DNA of 64,000 nt, taken from contig QCNQ01000002.1 of assembly GCA_003213155.1 (NCBI GenBank), positions 1 to 64,000 of the forward strand. The letters run 5' to 3'. The first letter of the stretch is position 1. Every line of letters starts with the position of its first letter. Made by a program: the position numbers and the translations under genes. The notes beneath the pieces are model-generated. The model searched no databases. It worked only from the letters and a program-made list of their open reading frames with translations, and was not told the origin of the DNA. Below are positions 1-7,994 of this stretch, piece by piece. The stretch comes from Pelagibacteraceae bacterium AG-426-G02. GTDB lineage: Bacteria > Pseudomonadota > Alphaproteobacteria > Pelagibacterales > Pelagibacteraceae.

Positions 1-566
1 ATTTAGAGACAAATAATAAAGAACAAGACCAAGAACAAGAACAAGAACAAGAAAAAACTCCAGAAGAGAAAATTTTAGAATTAGAAGATAAGCTTGCAAG
101 ATCATTTGCAGAAATGGAAAACCAAAGAAGAAGGTTTGAAAAAGAAAAAGAAGATGCTTTTGAATATGGAGGGTTTTCCTTTGCAAGAGAAGCTTTAAAT
201 TTAATAGATAATCTTGAAAGATCAAAACAAATTTTATTAAACGATGAAACTTTAAAGGATACTGAGGCATTAAAAAAAACACTCGAACATTTTGACATTA
301 TCAATAAAGATTTAATTTCAATTTTTTCAAAAAATAAAATCAAGCCTATTGAATGTCTCAATAAAAAATTAGATCCAAACTTTCATCAAGCAATGATGGA
401 AATAGAGGATGATCAAAAAGAACCCGGAACAATTGTTCAAGAAATACAAAAAGGATTCACAATTAAAGATAGATTGTTGAGACCGGCTTTAGTGGGTGTA
501 GCAAAAAAAAGTGAAAAAAAAGAGGAAAAAAATGAGGAAAATAAAGAAAATTCAGGAGATAAATAA
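1..566 (+). CDS. grpE: GrpE nucleotide exchange factor, 5' end outside window
   Basis: GrpE is the nucleotide exchange factor of the DnaK chaperone in the cytoplasm: it opens the DnaK nucleotide cleft and speeds ADP release. The reading frame is open from base 3, so the start codon lies upstream of the window. The visible part begins with a run of alternating Glu-Gln codons, then the long helix typical of GrpE, and ends with the compact C-terminal domain (NFHQAMMEIEDDQKEPGTIV, then GFTIKDRLLRPALVGVAKK), which is the family signature. A Lys/Glu-rich tail follows. It sits 60 bases before dnaK in the same direction, as expected for a heat-shock operon. The internal Met at 114 is not the true start because family-typical helix sequence precedes it. 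Confidence 0.95.
   Translation, partial: LETNNKEQDQEQEQEQEKTPEEKILELEDKLARSFAEMENQRRRFEKEKEDAFEYGGFSFAREALNLIDNLERSKQILLNDETLKDTEALKKTLEHFDIINKDLISIFSKNKIKPIECLNKKLDPNFHQAMMEIEDDQKEPGTIVQEIQKGFTIKDRLLRPALVGVAKKSEKKEEKNEENKENSGDK
21..53 (+). repeat. short GAACAA-type hexamer repeat inside grpE
   Basis: About five imperfect copies of the hexamer GAACAA/CAAGAA lie in frame and encode alternating Glu and Gln near the N-terminus of GrpE. This is a simple-sequence tract in a disordered, non-conserved part of the protein. Copy number could vary between strains through slippage by whole codons without breaking the frame. Confidence 0.7.
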
Positions 567-626
567 TATTTAAATGAACTTGTAGAATTCAATTTCAACC
601 CTATATGAAGATAACATATAACTGAT

Positions 627-2552
627 ATGAGCAAAATAATTGGAATAGATTTAGGAACAACTAACTCTTGTGTGGCAATTATGGAAGGGAGCCAGGCAAA
701 AGTTTTGGAAAATGCAGAGGGTGCAAGAACTACGCCTTCAGTAGTTGCTTTTACTGAAGAAAAAGAAAAATTAATAGGACAACCGGCTAAAAGACAAGCA
801 GTAACAAATCCAGAAAATACAATTTTTGCAGTCAAAAGATTAATTGGTAGAAACTTTGAAGACCCAACTGTTAAAAAAGATATCGAGGCTGCACCTTTTA
901 AGATTGTAAATTCAGAAAAAGGAGACGCATGGATTGAAGCGAAAGGAGAGAAATATTCGCCTTCACAAATTTCTGCTTTTATTCTCCAAAAAATGAAAGA
1001 GACCGCTGAAAAATATTTAGGTCAAGCTGTAACAAAAGCGGTAATAACTGTCCCTGCATATTTTAATGATGCACAAAGACAAGCTACCAAGGATGCTGGA
1101 AAAATAGCTGGGTTAGAAGTTTTAAGAATTATCAATGAACCAACTGCAGCTTCACTAGCTTATGGTTTAGATAAGAAACAAAATAAAAAAATTGCAGTTT
1201 ACGATTTAGGTGGTGGAACTTTTGATGTATCAATTCTAGAATTAGGTGATGGAGTTTTTGAAGTAAAATCTACAAATGGTGATACTTTTTTAGGTGGAGA
1301 AGATTTTGACAACGCTGTTGTGGAATATTTAATTTCTGAGTTCAAAAAAGACAGCGGTATTGATTTAAAAACTGATAAGTTGGCATTACAAAGATTAAAA
1401 GAGGCAGCTGAAAAAGCAAAAATTGAACTTTCAGCAGCTGAGCAAACGGATATTAATTTACCATTTATAACTGCTGACAAAACTGGTCCTAAACATATTA
1501 ATTTAAAAATGACTAGAGCCAAGTTAGAAGCTTTAGTTGAGGATTTAATAGCTAAGACTATTCCACCATGTAAAACTGCTTTGAAAGATGCTGGAATTTC
1601 AGCTAGCGATGTTGATGAAGTGGTAATGGTCGGAGGTATGACTAGAATGCCAAAAGTCATTTCTGAGGTAAAAAATTTCTTTGGTAAAGAACCAAACAAA
1701 AGTGTTAATCCAGATGAAGTGGTTGCAATGGGTGCTGCAATTCAAGCTGGTGTTTTACAAGGTGATGTAAAAGATGTTCTTTTATTAGATGTAACACCAT
1801 TATCCCTAGGAATTGAAACTCTAGGCGGTGTATCTACAAAACTTATTGAAAAAAATACAACTATACCTACAAAAAAAAGCCAGGTATTTTCTACTGCTGA
1901 AGATAACCAGCCAGCCGTCTCAATACGTGTTCTTCAGGGTGAAAGAGAGATGGCAACAGATAATAAATTACTTGGTAATTTTGAACTAGTTGGTATTGCT
2001 CCGGCACCAAGAGGAGTTCCTCAAATTGAGGTGACTTTTGATATAGATGCTAATGGAATAGTTAATGTATCAGCTAAAGATAAAGGTACTGGTAAAGAAC
2101 AAAAAATTCAAATTCAAGCCTCTGGTGGATTAAGTGATGAGGAAATTGAAAAAATGGTAAAAGATGCTGAGGCCAATAAAGAAGCAGACAAGAAAAAAAG
2201 AGAGTCTGTAGATGTTAGGAATCAGGCAGATACTCTAATTCACTCAACTGAAAAGAATCTAAAAGAACATGGATCTAAAGTTTCAGATGTAGAGAAAAAA
2301 GCAATTGAAGATGGGTCAAATGCATTAAAGGAATCTCTTAAAGGTGAAGATATTGAGGACATTAAGAAGAAGACAGAGGCATTAGTACAAGCTTCGATGA
2401 AACTAGGAGAAGCTATTTACAAGTCACAACAAAGCACAAAACCAGATTCTGGTAAAGATGATGGAAATGATGAAAAGGGAAAGAAAGACGATAATGTTGT
2501 TGATGCGGACTTTGAGGAAGTAAAAGACGAGAATAAAGAAAAAAGCGCTTAA
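627..2552 (+). CDS. dnaK: chaperone DnaK (Hsp70)
   Basis: Hsp70 chaperone that binds exposed hydrophobic peptides and folds or holds them in an ATP cycle driven by DnaJ and GrpE. At 641 residues it has normal full length. Visible landmarks are the first phosphate-binding motif GIDLGTTNS (residues 6-14), the second motif [12 protein letters not shown] (about residue 191), the interdomain linker [13 protein letters not shown] (about 384-396), the substrate-binding domain, and the conserved C-terminal [14 protein letters not shown] tail that contacts clients. It lies between grpE and dnaJ in the same direction. The 60-base gap before it and 28 bases after it allow one transcript. No heat-shock promoter could be identified in the short upstream gap. 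Confidence 0.98.
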   Translation: MSKIIGIDLGTTNSCVAIMEGSQAKVLENAEGARTTPSVVAFTEEKEKLIGQPAKRQAVTNPENTIFAVKRLIGRNFEDPTVKKDIEAAPFKIVNSEKGDAWIEAKGEKYSPSQISAFILQKMKETAEKYLGQAVTKAVITVPAYFNDAQRQATKDAGKIAGLEVLRIINEPTAASLAYGLDKKQNKKIAVYDLGGGTFDVSILELGDGVFEVKSTNGDTFLGGEDFDNAVVEYLISEFKKDSGIDLKTDKLALQRLKEAAEKAKIELSAAEQTDINLPFITADKTGPKHINLKMTRAKLEALVEDLIAKTIPPCKTALKDAGISASDVDEVVMVGGMTRMPKVISEVKNFFGKEPNKSVNPDEVVAMGAAIQAGVLQGDVKDVLLLDVTPLSLGIETLGGVSTKLIEKNTTIPTKKSQVFSTAEDNQPAVSIRVLQGEREMATDNKLLGNFELVGIAPAPRGVPQIEVTFDIDANGIVNVSAKDKGTGKEQKIQIQASGGLSDEEIEKMVKDAEANKEADKKKRESVDVRNQADTLIHSTEKNLKEHGSKVSDVEKKAIEDGSNALKESLKGEDIEDIKKKTEALVQASMKLGEAIYKSQQSTKPDSGKDDGNDEKGKKDDNVVDADFEEVKDENKEKSA

Positions 2553-2580
2553 CTGACATCTATTTGTCCAGGTTATATAC

Positions 2581-3714
2581 ATGGCTAAAAGAGATTATTA
2601 TGATGTCTTAGGAGTAAGTAAAAGCGCAAGTCCCGACGAACTAAAATCAGCCTACAGAAAATTAGCTGTTAAATATCACCCTGACAAAAATCCTGGGGAT
2701 AAATCAGCAGAAGATAAATTTAAAGAAGCCAGTGAGGCTTATGGTGTTCTCTCTGATAAATCAAAAAAAGAAAACTATGATAACTTTGGACATGCTGCTT
2801 TTGAAAATGGTGGCGGTGGTAGAGGTGGTTTTGGTGGTTTTAGTGGCTTTAGTAGTGCAGATTTCTCTGACATTTTTGAAGATTTTTTTGGGGACTTTGG
2901 TGGAGGCAGAAGAAGTTCAAGAAGAAGCTCAAATAACAGAGGCTCAGATCTAAGATATGATTTATCAATTACACTAGAGGAGGCATACACTGGTAAAAAA
3001 CAAAATATCCAATTTTCTACATCTGAAAAATGTAATACCTGTAAAGGAAATGGTTCCAAACCAGGCTCTAGCCCGGATAGATGCACCTATTGTGGAGGAA
3101 ATGGAAGAGTTAGATCTAATCAAGGTTTCTTTACAGTTCAACAAACCTGTCCTCAGTGTGCAGGAAGTGGTGAAGAAATTACCAATCCATGTGGGGATTG
3201 TAACGGACAAGGAAATAAACAAACAAACAAAAAAGTATCTGTAACAATTCCTAAAGGTGTAGATGATGGTACGAGAATAAGACTTGCCGGCAAAGGTGAA
3301 GCTGGAATAAGAGGGGGCACTAGTGGAGATTTATATTTATTTATAAATGTTAAATCTCATGAATTATTTAAAAGATCTGATGTCAATTTATTTTTTGAAT
3401 TTCCAATTTCAATTGCTGATGCAGCTCTTGGTACAACGATAGAAATACCTACAATTGATGGAAAAAAAGCAAAAATTAAAATACCAGACGGAACTCAAGA
3501 CGGGAAACAATTTAGATTAAAGGGCAAAGGTATGCCATTTATGCGAAGGGGTGATTTTGGTGACTTATATGTTCAAGTCAAAACCGAAGTTCCTGTATTT
3601 TTAAATAAAGAGCAAAAAGATTTATTAGAACAGTTTAGAAAAATAGAAAACGAAAAATCGAATCCAAGTATAAAAAAATTTTTTCAAAAAGCTAAAAGTT
3701 TTTGGAAAGGTTAA
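2581..3714 (+). CDS. dnaJ: chaperone DnaJ (Hsp40, type I)
   Basis: Co-chaperone that delivers substrates to DnaK and stimulates its ATPase. At 377 residues the domain order is complete: J-domain with the catalytic HPD tripeptide at residues 33-35, a Gly/Phe-rich linker (roughly 75-100) followed by an Arg/Ser-rich stretch, a zinc-binding domain with four CxxCxGxG-type repeats ([32 protein letters not shown]), and the two C-terminal beta domains. It is the third gene of the grpE-dnaK-dnaJ set. A small membrane-protein gene starts three bases after its stop codon and is probably cotranscribed. Confidence 0.98.
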   Translation: MAKRDYYDVLGVSKSASPDELKSAYRKLAVKYHPDKNPGDKSAEDKFKEASEAYGVLSDKSKKENYDNFGHAAFENGGGGRGGFGGFSGFSSADFSDIFEDFFGDFGGGRRSSRRSSNNRGSDLRYDLSITLEEAYTGKKQNIQFSTSEKCNTCKGNGSKPGSSPDRCTYCGGNGRVRSNQGFFTVQQTCPQCAGSGEEITNPCGDCNGQGNKQTNKKVSVTIPKGVDDGTRIRLAGKGEAGIRGGTSGDLYLFINVKSHELFKRSDVNLFFEFPISIADAALGTTIEIPTIDGKKAKIKIPDGTQDGKQFRLKGKGMPFMRRGDFGDLYVQVKTEVPVFLNKEQKDLLEQFRKIENEKSNPSIKKFFQKAKSFWKG

Positions 3715-3717
3715 AAA

Positions 3718-3885
3718 ATGGGATTAGAAGAGATAGTTCCAGCTATTTTTTTAATAGCAGTTTTAATTCTAGTTTTACCTGAATTTTTAAGATCAAACTC
3801 AAAATCAAAATTATTTTTCAAAAACTCTTTGATATGGATAATTATTATAGCATCTGTTTTAATTGTATACAATTTTGTGGCTTAA
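3718..3885 (+). CDS. 55-residue two-helix membrane protein, unknown function
   Basis: A short open frame starts three bases after the dnaJ stop and ends eight bases before the convergent sulfotransferase. The product has 55 residues: GLEEIVPAIFLIAVLILVLP forms one likely membrane helix, a short basic loop (RSNSKSKLFFK) follows, and SLIWIIIIASVLIVYNFVA forms a second helix. Codon use and AT content match the surroundings, and the tight spacing to dnaJ argues that it is translated. The pattern of two helices with a Lys/Phe-rich hinge and a Trp is reminiscent of the membrane anchor found before the protease domain in alphaproteobacterial TIGR02281-type aspartic proteases, but no protease domain is present. 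That resemblance is from memory and weak. Confidence 0.55.
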   Translation: MGLEEIVPAIFLIAVLILVLPEFLRSNSKSKLFFKNSLIWIIIIASVLIVYNFVA

Positions 3886-3893
3886 AAAGTAAT

Positions 3894-4931
3894 TCAAACT
3901 ATTGAATATTTAGATAAATTTATAAACTCTTGAATAATAATCTTTTTTTTAAATTTTTCATTTCTTTGATAAGTTTTTAATACAAAGTTACTATCAAAAT
4001 AACTTTGTATATCTTCGTTTAAATCAATGTGTAAGAATTGGAATAGTTTTGATAAATCATTAATTTTTTTTAAGTTATCATAATTCAAAATGACAATCTT
4101 TTTATCTTCAATTTCTTTGGAATAGTTTTTGCTTATAAAATTTAATAAATCTAAATATCTCTGTAAATATAAGTTAATTGTTTTAAATCTTATATTTTGC
4201 GGATTTAATGATTTACTTCCTGTCAAATTAAACATTTTTCTTTGAAATCCAAATTCATAATGTCCTAGTTCGCTCAACTCCTCGGAAAAATTTTTAATAG
4301 TTTTGTGATATTTTAAAAATTTTAAATGAACCTTTGTAGAAGAAAAAGCTAAGTCAACGGGGTTTCTTATAACAACAACTATTTTTGAATCTGGAAATTT
4401 CTTTAATAAATATTTAATCCTAAAAATATTATTATTATTTTTTGATAAATATCTGTCTACCTTATTAATATGAATTATTTTTTTAATAAATAAATCTAAA
4501 TTTTTTGATAAATCGCTGAATTCATCATATTCTACTTTTTGCCAATAACCTTTCAAATCATAATCTTTTAAAAAATTCTTCCAAATTAATTCTTCAAATG
4601 AGTCTGGGCTATTAATATTAACCTTTAAATTATCACCATGTAATCTCTGTCTTTTTTTTTTACTAAGATAAAATAAATTATTTATGTAATTCCAAAAAAT
4701 TGGCGTCTTGTAGAATGGAAGGTATTTATATTTAAAAGTACCAAAGTAATTTGACGAGTCCAATAAATGAGTTAAAAAAGTGGTTCCAGATCTTGCCATT
4801 CCGCAAATGAACACCGGATTTTTAATTTTGAGTCTGTCTATTTGAAAAAAATTATTTTCAAAATTTGATAAAAAAAGAAATAGCTTGTTAAACCTCTTTT
4901 GATCTCTTAATAATTTTAATATTATGGACAT
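3894..4931 (-). CDS. PAPS-type sulfotransferase family protein
   Basis: Likely a sulfotransferase of the Sulfotransfer_3 type, which would move a sulfuryl group from PAPS to a hydroxyl or amine. The 5'-phosphosulfate loop is seen as GMARSGTTF at residues 44-52, and the 3'-phosphate motif as IVVVIRNPVDLAFSS at about 184-198. The length of 345 residues suits the family. No signal peptide or membrane segment is evident. The acceptor cannot be told from sequence; the neighbouring arylsulfotransferase-like protein and glycosyltransferase suggest a glycan, lipid or surface molecule. Its start codon overlaps that of the divergent gene on the plus strand, so a promoter must lie inside that gene or the real start is internal. 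Confidence 0.85.
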   Translation of the reverse strand: MSIILKLLRDQKRFNKLFLFLSNFENNFFQIDRLKIKNPVFICGMARSGTTFLTHLLDSSNYFGTFKYKYLPFYKTPIFWNYINNLFYLSKKKRQRLHGDNLKVNINSPDSFEELIWKNFLKDYDLKGYWQKVEYDEFSDLSKNLDLFIKKIIHINKVDRYLSKNNNNIFRIKYLLKKFPDSKIVVVIRNPVDLAFSSTKVHLKFLKYHKTIKNFSEELSELGHYEFGFQRKMFNLTGSKSLNPQNIRFKTINLYLQRYLDLLNFISKNYSKEIEDKKIVILNYDNLKKINDLSKLFQFLHIDLNEDIQSYFDSNFVLKTYQRNEKFKKKIIIQEFINLSKYSIV

Positions 4932-6258
4932 TATAGATAAACTTTTAAAGTTCTGTTTTATATTATCAATATTATTTTTTATCTTTTTACTCGGATTTTT
5001 AAGTAATGATTTAAAATTAAAAAGAATTTACGAGGGATTATCTTTTATTATTAATGATGTTGAGACAAGATTAAATATAAATTTAAAAAAAAAATTTGGC
5101 GATAGAGATACTAGAAAAAATTTAGTTTCTAAAAAAGATAAAGAAGGTTTTGACTCAAATTTTACTTTTGATACGAGACCAATTGAAAGATTTGATCACT
5201 ATTTATTAATAAAACACGACAAGACCCAACCTATACTTATGGATACTCCCGATAGAGTGATATGGTCATGGGATTTATCAAATTTTAGAAATAGTTCTAA
5301 AATTATACCTTACCACTTATTTGATAATGGAGATTTATTAATCGGTAAATTTGAGACAAAAGGTATCTATCGAATAGATAAGTTTGGAAATATCATTTGG
5401 AATAACAAGAGTTTAAATCATCATTGGATAGACATCGAAAAAAACCAAATATTTATTCCCTCAAGAAAATTTGTTTCTTTACCCAATGATTTAAATTCTG
5501 ATTTAAAAAATACTGAACTAAAAAATTGTAATTTTAAAAATTCTGCCTTTGATACTGTTCTAATTTTAAATAGCAAAACTGGCAAAATAATAAGAGAATT
5601 TAGTTTAATGGAAATCTTAATTAAAGATAATGGATTTAAAAATATTCTAAACAGAAAAGTTTTAAATGATAATGAAGTGTGTAGTGATCCCCTTCATTTA
5701 AATGATATACAAAAGCTAGGTATAAATGAAATTAATCTAGTAAACAAAAAAATTTCTCTCACTTCCGATAACATATTGATTTTATCTTTTCGATCTTTAG
5801 ATATGATCTTATTTTATGATTTAGATAATGATATCATAAACCATATTGTAGTTGATCTCTTCGCAAAACAACATTCACCAAGGTTCCATAAAGATGGTTT
5901 TTTATACGTATTTGATAATAATAATTTTAGTGGAACAAATTCCAAAATTGTAAAAATTGATATAGAAAATAATACTATTGTTAGTACCTTTGAAACTGAA
6001 AATTTTGCAAGTCCAACTAGAGGTAGATTGCAATTTTTAAACAACGATTTATTTGTACAAAGCTCAAGCCAAGGAGAAATATTTAAAATTATTTGTGAAG
6101 AGAATTTTTTTGAGAATTGTAAACCAAAATATCTTTATTCTTCAAATTTTGATTTTTTTTATCCATCTAATCGTTATGATAAAAATTTTTCCTTTAAGAA
6201 AGATGGTATATATATAGGTGATTTTTATGAGAAAGATAAAATTAAATTTATTGATTAA
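4924..6258 (+). CDS. membrane-anchored arylsulfotransferase (ASST)-like beta-propeller protein
   Basis: A 444-residue protein with one N-terminal membrane segment (about residues 9-27) and a repeated beta-sheet pattern. Features of the arylsulfotransferase family are visible: WSWDLSN at about 114-120, NHHWIDI with two histidines at 166-167, DPLHLNDIQKLG at 255-266, and a later QHSPRF...DGFLYVFDN stretch. In characterised ASSTs a histidine carries the sulfuryl group between phenolic donors and acceptors without PAPS, in the periplasm. The anchor predicts the same location here. Which histidine would be catalytic is not certain by eye. It is divergent to the PAPS-type sulfotransferase with overlapping start codons, and its 3' end overlaps the following small membrane-protein gene. 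Confidence 0.8.
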   Translation: MDIIDKLLKFCFILSILFFIFLLGFLSNDLKLKRIYEGLSFIINDVETRLNINLKKKFGDRDTRKNLVSKKDKEGFDSNFTFDTRPIERFDHYLLIKHDKTQPILMDTPDRVIWSWDLSNFRNSSKIIPYHLFDNGDLLIGKFETKGIYRIDKFGNIIWNNKSLNHHWIDIEKNQIFIPSRKFVSLPNDLNSDLKNTELKNCNFKNSAFDTVLILNSKTGKIIREFSLMEILIKDNGFKNILNRKVLNDNEVCSDPLHLNDIQKLGINEINLVNKKISLTSDNILILSFRSLDMILFYDLDNDIINHIVVDLFAKQHSPRFHKDGFLYVFDNNNFSGTNSKIVKIDIENNTIVSTFETENFASPTRGRLQFLNNDLFVQSSSQGEIFKIICEENFFENCKPKYLYSSNFDFFYPSNRYDKNFSFKKDGIYIGDFYEKDKIKFID

Positions 6259-6490
6259 AATACTGTTTATTCAAATTTTTATAACTTTAGCTACGTACAC
6301 TAAAGCATACGCGTATATAGGATTAGGGCCACTGCTTCCAATGTTAGGAACAATAATAGCGTATGTATTTATTGGTATTATCTCAATATTTGGGATTATT
6401 GTATACCCCTTAAGATTAATCATAAAAAAAATAAAAAATAAAAAAGATAAAAAAGAAAATATCAATAATGAGAAATTAAAAGATGATTGA
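6227..6490 (+). CDS. small exported or membrane protein, unknown function
   Basis: The product of 87 residues has a likely signal or anchor sequence (LLIKILFIQIFITLATYTKA), then AYIGLGPLLPMLGTI and a second long hydrophobic segment ending in YPLRLIIKKIK, with a highly charged Lys/Asn/Glu tail. A start at 6227 is preferred over 6218 because it gives Met-Arg-Lys before the hydrophobic stretch; either start overlaps the upstream arylsulfotransferase-like gene by about 30-40 bases. The 3' end overlaps the glycosyltransferase start by eight bases, so the three genes are probably cotranslated. Proteins with a similar 'AYIGxGxG...YPLR' layout are, from memory, found beside sulfotransferase or phosphodiesterase genes in other bacteria, but no function is known to me. 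Confidence 0.7.
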   Translation: MRKIKLNLLIKILFIQIFITLATYTKAYAYIGLGPLLPMLGTIIAYVFIGIISIFGIIVYPLRLIIKKIKNKKDKKENINNEKLKDD

Positions 6491-7205
6491 TAGAAATAAT
6501 TTTAAACTTTCAATAGTCATTCCTTGTTATAACGAAAAAAAAACAATTCAAACCATTCTGAAAAAAATAATTGAAAGCCTCAATAACTATAAATTTTTTA
6601 ATTATGAGATAATCATTGTTGATGATTGCTCAGATGATGGAACAAAAGAATTATTAAATGAAATTAAAGATAGAGAAAAAGTAAATATTTTTTTCCACGA
6701 AACAAACTTAGGTAAGGGTGCTGCAATTCAAACATCAATTCAACATATAACAGGTGATGTTACAATTATACAAGATGCAGATCTTGAATATGATCCAGAT
6801 GATTATAACAAATTATTACTCCCCTTTTTTGAAGCAAATGCAGATGTTGTCTATGGTTCAAGATTTCTAGGTGGTGGTAAATATACAAGAATTCACTTTT
6901 TTTGGCATTATCTAGCGAATAAAATTTTAACTTTTTTTTGTAATTCATTAATCAACTTGAATTTAACAGATATGGAAACTGGGTATAAGGTTTTTAAAAG
7001 TTCAATTTTAAAAAATATAACTCTTCAAGAAAAAACTTTTGCATTTGAACCAGAAATCACAATCAAATTATCAAAAAAAGGTTGTAAATTTTACGAAGTA
7101 CCAATTACTTACAATGGTAGATCATATGAAGATGGAAAAAAGATTGGTTTAAAAGATGCATTTATTGCCCTAAAGGCAATAATATTATATTCGTTTAAAT
7201 CTTAA
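6483..7205 (+). CDS. family 2 glycosyltransferase (dolichol-phosphate mannosyltransferase-like)
   Basis: A GT-A fold glycosyltransferase of 240 residues. It starts with SIVIPCYNEKKTI (10-22), followed by the nucleotide-sugar site IIIVDDCSDDGT (about 43-54) and the metal-binding DAD motif in IIQDADLEYDPDD (95-107), then GSRF and a METGYKVF acceptor-region motif typical of the DPM1/DPG-synthase subgroup that uses a polyprenyl phosphate acceptor. No C-terminal membrane helices follow, so it is the soluble single-domain type. It would load a sugar on undecaprenyl phosphate at the inner face of the membrane for later transfer to a surface glycan. It overlaps the preceding small membrane-protein gene by eight bases and precedes dapB by 12 bases. 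Confidence 0.9.
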   Translation: MIDRNNFKLSIVIPCYNEKKTIQTILKKIIESLNNYKFFNYEIIIVDDCSDDGTKELLNEIKDREKVNIFFHETNLGKGAAIQTSIQHITGDVTIIQDADLEYDPDDYNKLLLPFFEANADVVYGSRFLGGGKYTRIHFFWHYLANKILTFFCNSLINLNLTDMETGYKVFKSSILKNITLQEKTFAFEPEITIKLSKKGCKFYEVPITYNGRSYEDGKKIGLKDAFIALKAIILYSFKS

Positions 7206-7217
7206 AATTATTTTTAA

Positions 7218-7994
7218 ATGAAAAAAATAAATCTAGCCGTAACGGGATGTATGGGCCGAATGGGCCAACAAATAATTACATCTGTAAAAAAAGATAAAAA
7301 TTTTAGACTTACTGCTCTAACAGAAAATAAAAAAATTAATAAAAAGATTAATGGAATAAAAGTTGACCTCAATACAGAAGCATTATTTAAAAAGGTAGAC
7401 CTAATTATTGATTTTACAATACCAAAATGTACTTTTCAGGTTTTAAAAATAGCAGCAAAGTTAAAAAAAAGAGTGGTTATTGGGACCACTGGTTTTACTA
7501 AAAAAGAGGAGGATTTAATTAAAAAATTTTCAAAGAGAATACCAATTTTAAAAGCGGGAAATATGAGTTTAGGTATTAATCTTTTAATGTATTTAACAGA
7601 GGTAGCTTCAAGTTCATTGGGAAAGAATTTTTTAAGTAAAATTTTTGAAATTCATCACAAACATAAAAAAGACTATCCATCAGGTACTGCATTAATGTTA
7701 GGTAAAGGAATAGCTGTTGGTAAAAAGAAAAATTTTTATAATTTGCTTGGAAAAAAATATTTAAACAAAAAAACTTTTCCCTTTGGAAAAAAGATAAATT
7801 TTAATTCTGTAAGAAAAGGGGAAATCATTGGTGAACATGAAGTTAAGTTTTCAAGTGGCAAAGAAATAATTACTTTAAACCATGAAGCCTTCGATAGAGC
7901 GCTTTATTCAGAGGGTGCTTTATCAGCAGCAAAGTGGTTAATAAATAAAAAACCAGGTCTTTATTCAATGAGAAATTTGATGAATTTTAAATAA
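7218..7994 (+). CDS. dapB: 4-hydroxy-tetrahydrodipicolinate reductase
   Basis: Reduces hydroxy-tetrahydrodipicolinate with NAD(P)H in the diaminopimelate and lysine pathway, feeding peptidoglycan and protein synthesis. Length is 258 residues, slightly shorter than the E. coli enzyme. The N-terminal nucleotide-binding loop is VTGCMGRMGQQI, the central GTTGFTKKE and AGNMSLGINLL motifs follow, and the catalytic segment reads EIHHKHKKDYPSGTA with the conserved His pair and Lys. The C-terminal HEAFDRALYSEGAL matches the family end. Its stop codon overlaps the nth start by one base (TAATG). In related genomes dapB often lies near dnaJ; here the sulfotransferase and glycosyltransferase block separates them. 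Confidence 0.97.
   Translation: MKKINLAVTGCMGRMGQQIITSVKKDKNFRLTALTENKKINKKINGIKVDLNTEALFKKVDLIIDFTIPKCTFQVLKIAAKLKKRVVIGTTGFTKKEEDLIKKFSKRIPILKAGNMSLGINLLMYLTEVASSSLGKNFLSKIFEIHHKHKKDYPSGTALMLGKGIAVGKKKNFYNLLGKKYLNKKTFPFGKKINFNSVRKGEIIGEHEVKFSSGKEIITLNHEAFDRALYSEGALSAAKWLINKKPGLYSMRNLMNFK

Noticed and set aside
21..53. Tandem hexamers considered as a CRISPR or regulatory repeat
   Set aside because: The units are six bases, lie in frame in grpE and have no spacers. They are a simple coding repeat.
437..835. Minus-strand open frame over the grpE-dnaK junction
   Set aside because: It lies opposite strongly conserved grpE and dnaK codons and its translation is low-complexity Ser/Phe, as expected for the complement of AT-rich coding DNA.
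1199..1699. 166-codon minus-strand open frame within dnaK
   Set aside because: It is antisense to the conserved core of dnaK and shows no protein family pattern.
3886..3893. Terminator between the small membrane protein and the convergent sulfotransferase
   Set aside because: The gap is only eight bases and no GC-rich stem is present nearby. Most convergent pairs in the window likewise lack hairpins.
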